From: Azolla caroliniana | Taxonomy: Eukaryota > Polypodiophyta | Assembly: GCA_043228905.1 (NCBI GenBank) | Contig: JBHGNT010000001.1 | Span: 20,212,001 to 20,276,000, forward strand | Direction of reading: 5' to 3' | Length of the DNA: 64,000 bases | Shown: positions 30,905 to 42,871 of the stretch, in pieces | How the letters are laid out: each line of letters begins with the position of its first letter | Numbering within the stretch: position 1 is the first letter of the stretch | Notes under the pieces: generated by a model | The model's input: the letters and a program-made list of their open reading frames with translations, nothing else | What the model was told of the DNA's origin: nothing | The model's database searches: none | Program-made: the position numbers and the translations under genes

Positions 30905-33900
30905 AACGGTACCAATTAAGAACAACTCATTGCGCTTCATTCAAGACTTGTGAAGAGAAAAGTGTGGAATATTGCTTGGCAACAACCGAGTCTTCAATCA
31001 CTTCAATGAGAATCAAACACAGAAATGGGCAATGAGGAGAGAACGCACGTACACACAAACAATAGAGGGTACACAGGATGTTTACGTGGAAAACCCAAAT
31101 ATGAAAAAACCACGGGAGCCCACAGACTCCGAGCTGTCACTATATGAGAGGGAATACAAAGTGGAGACACAGAGGCAACGACCTCGTGCTCGCGATCTTC
31201 GCCAGACGGCGGTCACAACAGAAAGTTCTCGTAACTACTCTCACGCTCTCTCTCTCTCTCTCAGTCTATACAACAGTTATACACATACAACAATACGACA
31301 ACACCACACGCACAGCTATCTCTAAAGTGATTTCCCTAAGTCATATTTATACTTATATGAACTTAGGGCTATTTACAAATGTAGCCTCAATAGGCTTACT
31401 CAAAACATATTTACAAATATGTCATCTCTTCCGGTTCTCACCGAGTCCTCTTCATTCATCACCGGATCCCATCTAGAGAGACCGATTTCCCAACAACTTG
31501 CAGCCAGTCAATAAAGTGGCCATTCACAATACAGGAGTCGGGTCGTCAATCGACGAATTCGCGGAGGCCTTTGCGGGAAGGTTCATATACTCGGTCGGAG
31601 ACCTGTACTCGGGGTACGACCAATTCCAACTAGCCGTCGAAAGCAGGGACATCACGATGATGCAAACTCCTCTTGGCCTAGTTCGGATGTGTACCCTACC
31701 TCAATGAGGGACCAATTCGGTGGCACGCATGGTGAATGTGATGAACAAAGTACTGAGGGACTGCATCCCGGACATCACCATGTCATTCCTGGACGACATT
31801 CCTATCAAAGGGTGTCGAGAGGACACAAAGGACAAGTCGATCGAAGCAAACGGATGCCAAAGGTTTGTTGTGAACCACATCTCCGACTATGAGAAGATAC
31901 TACAGAGGCTTCAGGGCGTTCGGCTTACCTTCTCCATGGGGAAGTCGGCTTTCAAGCTACCAAAAATCTTAGTGGTCGACCAGTTGTGCGGGCCATATGG
32001 CCGAAAACTATCCTCAACGAAGGTAGACGTCATCTCGGCCATGAAAGAAGAGTGTGGATCTATCACGGAGGTCCGGTGGTTCATGGGAGCATGCGCCTTC
32101 TACAATATCTGAATTCCGCACTATGCGCATATTGCCAAGCTGCTCTACGGCTTGCTAAAGAAAGGCAAGAAGTACGAATGAGGCGAAGAACACACGGAGG
32201 CGGTCCAGAGACTAAAGAAAGGCAAGAAGTACGAATGTTGGCGGCTGCACCGACTCTACGATAAGCCGTATACTAACCGGACACTCCGGTTTACATCACA
32301 GTGGACACCCGCCTGACCGGAATCGGATGGGTGGTAAATTAGGAAGATGAGAGTGGCGCGCGTTTTCCCATCTGGTTCCGCACCAAGGTGTTGAGAGAGC
32401 AGCAACGAGGATACGCCCAAGTCAAGCACGAACTATGGGGTATCGTTTGGGCGGTTAAAGACGACACAGACTAGTTAATCAGGACATAAGTGATTATAAA
32501 GACGGACTTCCTACCAATTCTCGGTATGGTTTCCGGATGCGTAACTCTGGATCTAGCGATGCTTAGATGGATTGCGTACATCAAGTCCCTGAACACGGAA
32601 ATACAGCATATTTCCGGAAAGGACAACGCCATGGCCAACATGCTTTCAAGAGCGACGTTCGAGAATGAGGACGACATGGTGTTGGGAAACGAAGAAGTCA
32701 ACGCGAACTTCTTCAAATCGGCCCGGATAAAGGTAAGCAGGTGAAGCAATCCCCCCCTGAACGAGTTCTATGAGAACAACTACAACAGGGAGTGGCTTCT
32801 AATCGGAAGATTCTTAAGCACGATGACAACGGACACGTCATGGACAAGGGAGGAAGCGAGTCGACTCTGGAAGAAGGCGTACAAATTCTTCCTATGAAGC
32901 TGTAAAATCTGGCGACATCCAAAGAAGCGGAACAATGCGCCACTACGGGTAGTGATGCAAACTGAAGACCAAACAATGTTGACGAAGGAGTTCCACGAGA
33001 GCCCTTGGTCTAGACATCAAGGTACATGGGACACATTCGAGAAGCTAAAGGAGAAGTACTGGTGGCCGGGAATTTACAAGGACGTGCACCACTTCCTGTC
33101 GACGTGCGAATGCTGCCAAATGCACTCGGTGGTTGAACACTGTGACAAGTTGCACCCGACCAACCCGTCAACCATACACTTCAAGTGGATGGTCGACTTG
33201 GTGATGATGCCGATGGGAGTAGGGCAAATGTGGTACCTGGTGCTAGCAAGGGAAAATCTGACGAGCCAGGTGGAAGGCCAGACATTGACAAACAAGACCA
33301 CCGTGGTCGTATGCAAGTTTGTAATTGAAGATGTCATCTGCCACTATGGGTGAGTGGGAAAGATTGTGCATGGGAGAGCTAGATGCAGAGGAGGCCGAGA
33401 AGCTATTTGACCGGCTAGGGGTCAAACTGTCCCTCACAACGGCAAACAACCCGGAGGCAAACGGGAAGGTTGGGCGTGGTCACAGGCCAATTGTAAAGGA
33501 CATAGTATGCACATGTGAAGGGCGAGTCGGCAATTGGCCAAGGCTCCTACCTTATGCGTTGTGGGCGGACCGAACTACGCATAGTTTGGTGACCGGATAT
33601 ATGCCTGTGGAGCTCATGTTCGGGTAGAAACCCATTATGACGGTGGAGCGAACAATTACTTCCTAGATGGCAGTCGACTGGGCCGACGAAATGAGTCGGG
33701 AGGAGTTGCTAGCAGCTTGCATCAAACAACTTGAGTGGAGGCCAGGAGACGTGGATCAGGCGACGGCAAGAACGAAACAAGCACGAAGCAGGAACAAAGC
33801 CCAGTTCCACAAGACGCACGGACTCCGACCGAGGAAGATCGAGGAAGGCGACTGGGTGCTAGTCTATGATAGCAGTCTCAACAACCAGCACCGGTCCATG

Positions 33901-34130
33901 CGCAAGTTCGCAAAGCGGTGGTTCTAGCCATACGTAGTGACCAATGCAAACGACAACGCGACATACCACCTCGCGGAGCGACAAGACCCGAATAGCCACA
34001 CCGGTAGCAGGGAAGTGGATAAAGGCCTTCAAAAAATGGCACAAAGCAGAACTGGATCCGGTGGTGGGGACCGAAGGCAATGTCTAGGACGAGGAGGACG
34101 AGTAAAGGTTGGCCCAGAAATCCTCCACTG
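30905..34130 (+). pseudogene. B3 pol: reverse transcriptase, RNase H and integrase
   Basis: Reading starts VPIKNNSLRFIQDL and continues, after a solo LTR, as QPVNKVAIHNTGVG, DLYSGYDQFQLA, TPLGLVRMCTLPQ and FLDD at 31786-31797 (the YxDD position). RNase H shows VYITVDT, GIGWVVN, ELWGIVWAVK, HISGKDNAMANMLSRA (32290-32750). Integrase has HESPWSRHQGTWDTFEKLKE, WWPGIYKDV, CECCQMH (32950-33350), NNPEANGKVGRGH (about 33447) and a C-terminal RKIEEGDWVLVYD. Stops at 31707, 32110, 32340, 33352, 33626 and 33927 and several frameshifts make it dead. It is the only RT/integrase of family B in this window. Confidence 0.9.
30951..31495 (-). mobile_element. Copia solo LTR inside B3 RT
   Basis: 545 bp, TGAAGAGAAAAGTGTGG...GATTTCCCAACA on the plus strand, perfect duplication ACTTG at 30946-30950 and 31496-31500. 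Contains the copia blocks CAACAACCGAGTC, GTTTACGTGGAAAACCC and a CT run. Removing it restores the RT reading RFIQDL-QPVNK in frame. Confidence 0.95.
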
Positions 34131-34169
34131 AACTCACTACCTTGCACATACCGGAGGATTTGCGGTTTG

Positions 34170-34181
34170 GTGGAGGTGGAT
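34170..34181 (+). promoter_or_regulatory. Putative polypurine tract of B3
   Basis: GGTGGAGGTGGA, preceded by the conserved CACATACCGG.GGAT.TGCGG block shared with B2. Confidence 0.75.
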
Positions 34182-34488
34182 GTCGTGAAGATTTCAGGCC
34201 AGAAAGGGAAACATAGCCAAATGTGTGTGAACGTGGGTGTGCACAAGTGCACCCCCTTTTGTACTAGCATATGTAAATGCTAAGTAACGATAGGATTTTG
34301 GTGATTACTAGGAAGTTAGGCTTTAATAGGTGCTTTAATGTCATGCAGCTGGAGGAGAATAATGGGGGGGGCAAAATAACGAAAGGTCATTAGACCTGAT
34401 GTAATAGTCATCCCTTACGCTATAAAAGGGGCGGCCCTGGATTGTATCCAGGTTTTAGGAGGAGAAAACGCTATTGATCTAAGTATTG

Positions 34489-34535
<47 letters not shown>

Positions 34536-34790
34536 GTGATTACGATCGACGAACGAACTTCGGAAGGTGCATCCTCTGCTCGTGTGCTCCTGACGAGAGG
34601 ATCATCAATCTGCGTGCATCTACTGTGGAGCTCAAAGCTCTGTTCCCGGCTCAGACCGATTGTACTCCCTGTGCATCACGTGCACATTCTAACTAATACC
34701 ATTAATCTATTTTGTTGTTTGGTGTTGCAATTTCTTCATATCGCCCTGTAACGGTGACCTACAACCGTCTCCTTCTTGTCCCTCTCTATT
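34182..34790 (+). repeat. 3' LTR of B3, truncated
   Basis: Starts TGTCGTGAAGATTTCAGG, TATA box TATAAAAGGG at 34431-34440, long CT run at 34492-34533. It aligns with all four pieces of the split LTR up to CCCTCTCTATT, then stops at about 34790 where a copia zinc-knuckle coding sequence begins. The missing end is about 130 bp. Confidence 0.88.
34492..34533 (+). repeat. (CT)n microsatellite in the B3 LTR
   Basis: About 21 CT units just downstream of the TATA box; the same site in the split LTR (near 21930) has a shorter run. Confidence 0.95.
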
Positions 34791-36868
34791 GTTGGTACTA
34801 TGGCCCGAAGGGCCACCGAGAGAGAGAGTGCTAGAAGAAGCCCACCGATTCAGAAAAATCTGGATTCCACAAGGATGGTCGAGGAAGCTAGCAAAGCTCG
34901 CATTGCGTTGAGGAATCGGAAAAATCTGGTTCTAGAAATGGAACAGACCCAGCCTTTGTGATGAAACACATGGCTAACTTGATGAAGATGACCACTTCCG
35001 ATTCGAAGGAAGTGTGGTATGTTGACTCCGGAGTGTCGAACCATATGACGAGCAACGAAGAGTGGTTCTCATTCTTGGAAAAACCAGAGCAACCAAGAGT
35101 TGTCGAAACGGGAGTCGTCACTCCTCATACCATCGAGCACATCTGATGAGGTCCCTCTTAGCAATGTCGGGCAGAAGGGAAAGTTGATGAACGTCCTGCA
35201 TGTCCCGATAATCACAAAGAATCTTGTGTCAGTCGGACAGATTGTCGACCAAAGGATGCAGGTCCGGTTCACACATCTCGGGTGTTCCATCGAAGAAGAG
35301 GGCTGGATCATTGTGCAAGGGCGCAGAGACGGGAGGATCTTTATCCTCAAGACAAATGATGTTGGCACTGCTATTTTTGCAAGAGGTCCAAAGGTCGAGT
35401 TGGACATCGACCTGTAGCTTCCAGGCTACCGAAGTTCAGTCGCCGGAAAGGCCAAATCTATGAAGCAACATAGGCGTCCGTTTCCCAATGAGAAGAATCG
35501 GAGCCGGAATCGGCTTGATCTCATCCATTCAGATGTGTGGGGACCGGCACAAAACATGAGCATTGGTGGGAGTCGGTATTTCGTCTCCTTCATCGACGAT
35601 TTCACCCGGCACACTTGGATCTATCTAATCGAGACGAAACACAAAGTCTTCTCATGTTTCTAGGATTTAAAGAACCTTGTCGAACATGAGACCAGACAAA
35701 AGATTAAATGTCTGAGATCAGATGGCGGAAAAGAGTACTTTTCCAGCTAGTTCACTAATTATCTGCAAACGAAGGGAATCCAACGTGAATTCTCTTGCAA
35801 ATCCACGCCAGAGAAGAATGGCATGGCCGAGCATCGGAACAGGACGCTGGTGGAAGCAGAAAGGGCGATGCTTGAGCAAAAAAGCATGCCCATGTTTTAT
35901 TGGACCGAAGCAATTCGAACAGCTATCTACATACAAAATCAGAGATTTTTCTGAGGGACAAAGGTGTTGTCGCACGAATTGTATATTGAGCGGAAGCCAA
36001 ATTTGGCTCACCTTTGGGTGTTCGGTAGAATTTTATATGTGCATGTACCGAAACAAAAATGGAGGAAGTTAGATGCGAAAGCTGAAAAGTGCATTCTCGT
36101 TGGCTACTCGGATGAACAGAAGGGTTATAAGTGTTATAACCCTCGATAAAAAGTGGTCTGAGTCAGCTGAAATGTCATTTTTGATGAGTCGGCATCTTGG
36201 TACTTCTCTCCACCCGAGGCCGAGGCCGATTGTTGCTGATGATCTGGTGGAATCTGGAACAGAGAGAAGCATCGCAGAATTAGAACAGTTGGATAGTCCG
36301 ACTTCTCTCCAGATGAGTGGACCGAATCTGGATTGGTTGAGCTGGAATGGTAAACTGGATGACGAGCCAACAAGTAGTGGATGACTTGGTCATGCTCTCC
36401 CCACTCAAGGAACCGAAGAGACGGTTCACGCAAAAAGAAAAGGGGAAGAAGAAGATGACGGAATACGACACCGGTAGAGACAAGTCAGATCTGAGCAAAT
36501 CTCACTCTAGAAAGAAGAAGATGGACCTTGAGTGACGAAGTCTGACCCGGCGAAGAGGGCCTTAAAATCAGCTAACGAGAAGTTACGCCGATCGACCCAT
36601 CAGAAGAACCCCGTAAAAAGGTACGGATATAATGAGTACATGGTGCATCACTATGCGTACATCACGAAAGTGGCGGAGGTGCGTGAATCAGAGAGCTACG
36701 CGAAAGCAGCAAAGGCTTGCAAATTGGCGTGCCGTTATGGAGGAAGAGATGCACACACTCATGGAAAATGAGACGTGGGATTTAGTGGATGTACTGAAAG
36801 GAGTGAAGCTGATTGGTTACCGCGGAGTATACAAGGTTAAATACAACACCGACGGCTCCGTCAATAGG
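34791..36868 (+). pseudogene. Copia fragment E (second copia lineage), gag end to RT start
   Basis: Begins inside a zinc knuckle (YYGPKGHRERE, followed by Cys and a TAG), then protease YVDSGVSNHMT (about 35017), pre-integrase region (LHVPIITKNLVSVGQI), integrase HSDVWGPAQNMSIGG (35524), FIDDFTRHTWIYL, LRSDGGKEYF, STPEKNGMAEHRN (about 35800) and the start of RT (ENETWDLVD, VYKVKYNTDGSVNR) where it is cut at 36868 by chromovirus D. Stops at 35142, 35415, 35661, 36534 and others. Motifs differ from the four Tork-like copies, so it is another lineage. Both ends are broken. Confidence 0.88.
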
Positions 36869-36979
36869 TGTCAGGGACAGTACTAGAGGCAAGGAGAATT
36901 AGTACTAAAGATAGAGAACAAGTTCAATGAGGATTAGTAATAAGAAGGGAAAGGGTGTGTGAGATTCACAAGCGGGGAA

Positions 36980-37014
<35 letters not shown>

Positions 37015-37310
37015 ATGACAACAAGAAGTATAAAATATTATATGAAGAAAGATATAAGAACAACTAGGAGGCTTAAGACTGGTGTTGAACCAAATTGGTT
37101 CTGAATAATGCCATGTGCCTCTATTTATAGTACTCTCAGGAGTACTCCTAAAGTTTCTAGAATGTTCGAGCGTAATCTGGAATATACATGAATTTCCTAT
37201 GGTGAAATAATAAATGAAAATAATAGTTTTCGTATTACAATGCATGGTTTAATGGTAAGGGTTGAACCCATGTCACACAAGGTCATGGGTTTGAATGCTT
37301 TTGCATGACA
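36869..37310 (-). repeat. 3' LTR of chromovirus D
   Basis: On the minus strand it runs from TGTCATGCAAAAGC (37310) to CTGTCCCTGACA (36869), the same terminal style as chromovirus C (TGTCATG...GTGACA). A polypurine tract AAAAAAGGGGATAG lies just outside on the minus strand (37311-37324). Contains an (AG)n run at 36984-37010. The partner LTR is missing, so the ends are inferred. Confidence 0.68.
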
Positions 37311-37575
37311 CTATCCCCTTTTTTAAATGACGAGTGTTACGAGTCGTCTTTGATTGAGGACCTGGTTTGTCAGGATATTGACGATGGAAGTCTTCAAGAA
37401 GAGCTTGATCATTTGCCATATTCGTCACAAGGTCATGGGTTCGAATGCTTTTGCATGACACTATCCCCTTTTTTAAACAACGAGTGTTACAAGTCGTCTT
37501 TGATTGAGGACCTGGTTTGTCAGGATATCGACGATGGAAGTCTTCAAGAAGAGCTCGAGCATTTGCCATATTTGT
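37276..37575 (-). repeat. Two 150-bp tandem copies spanning chromodomain end, polypurine tract and LTR start
   Basis: 37276-37425 and 37426-37575 are about 95% identical. Each holds the coding for TNMAN..ALLEDFHR.YPDKPGP (end of the chromodomain), a stop-free tail, the polypurine tract and the first bases of the LTR. The period of 150 keeps frame. Confidence 0.92.
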
Positions 37576-39060
37576 CACTGGTTCCCAAGTACGTTCGCTT
37601 GGATTATATCCTAGCCAATCGACCAAATAATAGAGCTTGTTGAGAACAATCTTGGAGTCGAGGATGACAACAACCGTGTACTCAATTCCATCTTCAAGTT
37701 CGATCGGGGGTGGAGGTGGTGTAATACGATCTAGAATAGTGTTCTCCTCATAGGGTTCTAGAAGAGAACTATGAAATACCTGATGTATCTGTAGATGTTG
37801 AGGTAGATCAAGATGAAAAGTAACATCATTAATTTTTCTATTAATACGGAAAGGGCCTAACCATCGATAATCCAGTTTGTCACACAATCGAGTAGTCTTG
37901 ATGTGCCTCGTAATAGCCATACTCGATCTCCAATATTAAAAGAGGATGGAAGCCGATGATGATCCACATAGTCCTTCTGTGTTTATTCGGCGTGATGTAG
38001 GTGGGTAGATATTCCTGCCTGAATTTGTCGTAACCACTCCAAATGATCTTCTACACTAGCATTTGTAGGTAACTCATGAGTTTTTATCACACACTAGCGA
38101 GGATGATAGCCAATATAAGCGTAGAATGGTGTAACCCTAGTAAAGGAGTGGATGGAATTATTATAAGAAAATTCAGCAAAGTGTAGAATATCTGCCCAAT
38201 CATCTTGTTGATAGCTTAGGAAACACCGAAGATACTGTTCCAACTTTTGATTGGTACATTCAGCTTTTCCATCTGTTTAGGGATGATAGCCGGAGGAGAG
38301 ATTGCATGTGACCTTGAGCATGTTAAAGAGATGCTTTCAAATTGTAGAGACGAATTGCGGTCCACGATCACTGATGATACTGTCGGGAAGACCATGATGC
38401 CGAAATATTTCGTGCATCACAATTCCAACAGTTTCTTCACTAATGATTTCTTTAGTATAGGGCACAAAATATGTCATCTTAGTATATCGATCTACCACTT
38501 TTAAGATTGCATTTAAGCCCCTCGAGTCCGGAAGATCTGTGATAAAATCGAGAGAAATAGATCGCCATGGTTTGCTTGGGATCGGTAATGGCTCCAACAA
38601 ACCATCTGGATGATGTCGCGGCATCTTCGCTCTACAACATGTATCATATGTCCGAACAAATCTTCTCATATGAGGCCACCAAAATGATCGTTGTACTAAA
38701 TCCAACGTTTTAGTACTTCCAAAATGTTCGGTTGTGCTAATAATCTATAACTGGGTGTTGTGATCATGAACAACATGCCCGAGAAGGATCGATTTGATCT
38801 AGAATAGCTTGAGCGAAAACATCTGTCTTCAAATCTTCATGTATGGTATCGATAATGTGGGGATACAATGGAGAGCCAAAGACCCACGTTTCTTGAAATC
38901 GTGTCGGACCCAGGATTACTTTCTTTTGATTGTCGAAGGTCGGATCACTAGGACGAGGAGCTAGATACGAGCGTCGTGATAATGCATCCGCCTTCTCTTG
39001 TTGCTTTCCCAGACGATATGTAATCTTGAAGTCAAAACGAGTGACGAATTGGGTCACATG
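37311..39060 (-). pseudogene. Chromovirus D: RNase H end, integrase, chromodomain
   Basis: Minus strand from 39060: MTQFVTRFDFKITYRLGK and ADALSRR (end of RNase H), integrase with RSFWWPHMRRFVRTYDTCC, LDFITDLPDSRGLNAI, HHGLPDSIISDRGPQF (38337-38705), the GPFRINRKIND module (about 37860) and a chromodomain (YTVVVILDSK, LYYLVDWLGYNPSERTWEPV; about 37560-37690). Several stops and a frameshift. It is 5'-truncated at 39060, so gag, protease and RT are absent. Inserted in copia fragment E at 36868. Confidence 0.9.
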
Positions 39061-39400
39061 TGACTTAAAATATCATCATGTCATAAAATTGAAAATTCAC
39101 AAAATTAGGCAAATGGAAGAATTTTACACCATGTTTTTTATCGTAAAAATAACAACTCGTGTTTTTTATAACAAACAATATTCACAATGAGCAATTGATT
39201 TTAAAACAATTAAGCTTTACATGATTTGGGTTCTTACAAGCTTATATTGTTGACCGTTCATGCCAAAAAATACAATCAAGAGTTATTCCTCCCATAAGAA
39301 TCACTACTATAGAGCCTAGTATACAATGGTGATTCATCCTCTTGCTCATCAGATGTATCAATCAAAGCATTGTCTTCATCTAAAAGCAAATGTTGTGACT
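39061..39400. other. AT-rich spacer without recognisable gene
   Basis: Between the broken end of chromovirus D and the tail of the DUF7869-like pseudogene. AT-rich, no ORF worth naming, no repeat partner seen in the window. Confidence 0.5.
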
Positions 39401-42030
39401 CCAAATCATGGTCAACCTTCGATCTGAGAAGCCCCGTAGAGTTGCCAATTTCTCTTTTATTATGTCTATTGTTGACTTCCTTAAACGTCCAACTTTTGTT
39501 AGTGTAAAGTCGTGCACAATGATGTCCGCCTCTTGCATGTCAAGGGTCGATATGTTACGAGTATTTCATTTCTGCTTTCTATTTCCTCTTGACGTTTGGC
39601 ATTCCATGATCTCAAATGTGTACTTGCCTGTAAAGGCATTCTTGCTTTTAGTGTTGTACCAATGCACCTTTGTTGACTTTATCTTATTTTGGTTTTAATG
39701 CATCACCATGTCCAATACTTTACCAATCCAGAATTGGTGCCCCATGTCATTGTCAAATGCAAGTGTGGCAATTAACATCCCAACATTTATTTCTTGCGTG
39801 TTTCCTTGTGAACAGGCTTCTGCTACTTTTGTCATCCTTGGTCCCACATAGATGTCTCTCTGTTGTGGATGGAGCAAGTTGTCAAGATCCGTATTAGTTG
39901 CACGAGGTGAAGTTGAGAATTAGGCGTGTGTTGTACGAACCACATAAATGGTATTTGTAAGCGCTAAATACCAATGAAGGAATTATCGGTAATTCCTTGT
40001 TCATCACTAAAGAACATGTCCCATCATGAGGTATCTTGTGGCCCAACATACTTCTTTGCATTATCAATGTGCTTCCTTTTGTCCTGTAAGGCTTACATCC
40101 AAAAGTTCCTTTGTTCATCTACCAAGTCACTGTGCATTTCCTTTTTAGTCTCAATCGGCATTTGTTTTGCACCATGAACAGTAGTTACAAATGACATATG
40201 AAGCAAGACCTGGCAACCACCTTCTAGCTCCCACTGTGGGGAAGATGAATGTTGCTTTGCATGCAATAGTGTACAACCACTTATATCATTTTTCTTTATC
40301 AAGAACACGTGATTGAAGCTAATATTGTTTAATTGGGCTAACACGTTCACATTCTCCTCCCCACCATCTGCTATGTATCTCTTAAAGTCATATATCTCCT
40401 TTAAGTGTAGCACATTCAGACGTGGTGGTGTATATGCATCACGAATGACATCAAATAACTTCGGTAATATCGAAGCATCATATCGAGACAACTCTCTAGA
40501 GAATGTATTAAACATCTGATCAATATTTTCATGTGTGACCAACCAGAAGGAAGATAACTTTAACTTTCCTAAACACTCCCTGTTCCACCAACATGCTCAA
40601 ATATTTGAAGACAATTGAATTCTTGTTCTCCCTAGTAGTGTTGTCCAATTGAATGTAGAGAATAGGGGGCAATGGATGCCCCCGATTCATCAGAACCCTT
40701 TGAATCACAGTAATTGTTAGATTGGGGTCGTTGTGGACATTTGGGTAAGTAATGAAGACATGAGGTTTACCTGTCCCATTATAAGCCAAACAACCCACCA
40801 AATGCATCTGAACAAGATATTCATCGTTGACGTCTTTTGGAAGCCTCCTAAGGTGAGGTAGACATGTCCTCTTCTGGTCCATACCATCAATCATTAGACA
40901 CATATAGTGTTCCAGTTTCTTCAAAGGCTTCTCTTTGTAGTGCATCACTTTTTTCCATTCTAGTGCTTGCACTTCTCAATGTAACAACTGTTTATTGATG
41001 ACCTTCTCCTTTGTTGTTTTAGCACCTTTAGTAATGCTCTTCAAGTTTGCACAAATAGAACAATACCCCATGCGCACTTTACAAGGTATGACAACATTAG
41101 TGAATTGTGTTAACCACAACCTTGTGATTTGACTGTAGGTGACATATTTATCACTTGACGTTAACATATCTGATCTGTAGGCATCATATACTTCTCATCG
41201 TGTATAATTATCTAAAAGATGCAACCTACCAGTATTTGGCATTAGTTCACAATTAAGGTTGAATTAGTTCTTCATCCAACTGATTGCATTTATTCCGGAT
41301 GCATCCTTCATACTTGGAACATCGTCGCCATCGACACTAAGATCACCATTGAGAACTCGTTGTTGCACTCTACGTAATCTCATGTTGCTAACATATAACA
41401 AAATCTTGAATGCAACTCTACAACATTGTAGTCCATAAAAGATATAATACTCAAATGAGATCTTAATGTCTAACAATATGTCCTTCACCATCTGCATCTT
41501 CGTTGCAAGATAAGTGACTTGCTCATCACCAGTGAGTGAGAAATAGTATCACCTTAATGACCATAACTAATCCTTTCCAATAGTAGACATACACCCACAT
41601 GCACAACAATCTTTGTCGACATCTACTCTGAGTTGGTTCTTAGATGTCACAAGGGCAAACCTATCTCGACTGTTTCAACGTGGAACCCTCGTGAAATGCA
41701 TAGGGCTTGCCGACTAGATTTCTTCTACACATACATTTGTTGGCTCATTTTGTTCGTTTACTTCGGTATGTGCAACACCAGCAACACTTGTGGTAGCTTG
41801 ATTGTCATTCTCTTCATAGGTTAGATCCTCATTGTAGTTGTACTCATCAATCGAGAACTCATGAGTTAGGGCAATAGTTGATGGTGACTGAGTATTTGGT
41901 GTCCACTAGCAATATTCTTCGACAAAAAAAGGTGATCATATTGACATAGGATTTTCATTCACTAAAAATGATGAGTTTTGGCTTATTCTCTCAAACTCGG
42001 AAGATCCTCTCAAATGATTCACCATTGTTC
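39400..42030 (-). pseudogene. Pseudogene resembling DUF7869 transposon-associated proteins
   Basis: Minus strand, one nearly continuous reading from about 42030 (MNHLRGSSEFERISQNSS) to about 39400. A Cys-rich segment (VIPCKVRMGYCSICANLKS, near 41060) precedes a core (40529-40972) with MCLMIDGMDQ, HLVGCLAYNGTGKPHVF, LPPILYIQLDNTTRENKN and VIFLLVGHT, which continues after a one-base frameshift near 40535 as HENIDQMFNTFSREL, then LHLKEIYDFKRYIAD. The LDN..RENKN and GHTHE.IDQ.F pattern is what I recall of DUF7869, a domain common in repeat-rich genomes with RNase H-like acidic residues. Stops at about 41166-41260, 40973, 40092 and others. May be a transposase relative or a host gene; low GC sets it apart from the retroelements. 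Copia II lies just upstream of it. Confidence 0.6.
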
Positions 42031-42146
42031 AAATGAGGTGCTCTTATACAATATAACAGAGCATATAAAAAATGATTGAAGTTAAACACATACCTATAAA
42101 TATAAATATACAATTAAAAAAATATCACATTAAATATATATATAAT

Positions 42147-42856
42147 TGATAGGAATACGGTTTCCTAAGCTTTGCTCGGCCACAACTGAGACATCAGATC
42201 AATCACAGAAAACAAGGATGTGGTGAGATGTATCTACACACGAAACAATAAAGAAGAGAGTGCACTGGATGTTAACGTGGAAAACCCTGAGAGGGAAAAA
42301 CCACGGGAGTCCACAGACTCCAAACTATCACTATGCCAACAATTACAACAGGGAGCACAGAGGCAACGACCTCTTGCTCACGATCTTGGCCTGGCGGCGG
42401 TTACAACAGAGACATGCTTTGTATCGCTCTCTCTGTCTCTCTCTCTATACAATCGTTACACCAAAATTACACGCACACCCTACTGAGTTTGCCCTAGATC
42501 ATATTTATACTAATATGACTTTTAGCTATTTACAAAATATAGCCCCAGTGGGCTCTCTGGAACATATTTACATATATGTCCCTTCCATCCGATGAGAGGT
42601 TCTCACTGGGCCTGCAACATCCGGTTCTCACCGGGTCTTCCTTGCCGGGTACTCGTCATCCGGTTCTCACCGGGTCTTCCGTTGTCGGGTACTCCACATC
42701 TGGTTCTCACCGGGTCTTCCATTGTCGGGTACTCCACATCCGGTTCTCACCGGGTCTTCCGTTGCCGGGTACTCCACATCCGGATTCGGCCTCGACCGAG
42801 TTACTCATCAACACTTTTCTTCTCACTTCCCATCCGGAGGGACCTGTTTCCTAACA
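42147..42856 (-). repeat. 3' LTR of copia II (left)
   Basis: 710 bp against 630 bp for the right LTR. The extra 80 bp is two additional units of a 39-40-bp U3 repeat (CCGGTTCTCACCGGGTCTTCC at 42621, 42660, 42740; TGG variant at 42701). Confidence 0.95.
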
Positions 42857-42871
42857 AACTCCCCCTTCACT
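42857..42871 (-). promoter_or_regulatory. Polypurine tract of copia II
   Basis: Minus strand AGTGAAGGGGGAGTT next to the left LTR; overlaps the pol stop codon (42869-42867). Confidence 0.9.

Noticed and set aside
37305-37643. Plus-strand 112-codon ORF with internal duplication
   Set aside because: Antisense of the duplicated chromodomain coding of chromovirus D.
39061-42146. Terminal inverted repeats of a DNA transposon around the DUF7869-like gene
   Set aside because: Compared the AT-rich ends at about 39061 and 57580 by eye; no convincing inverted match.
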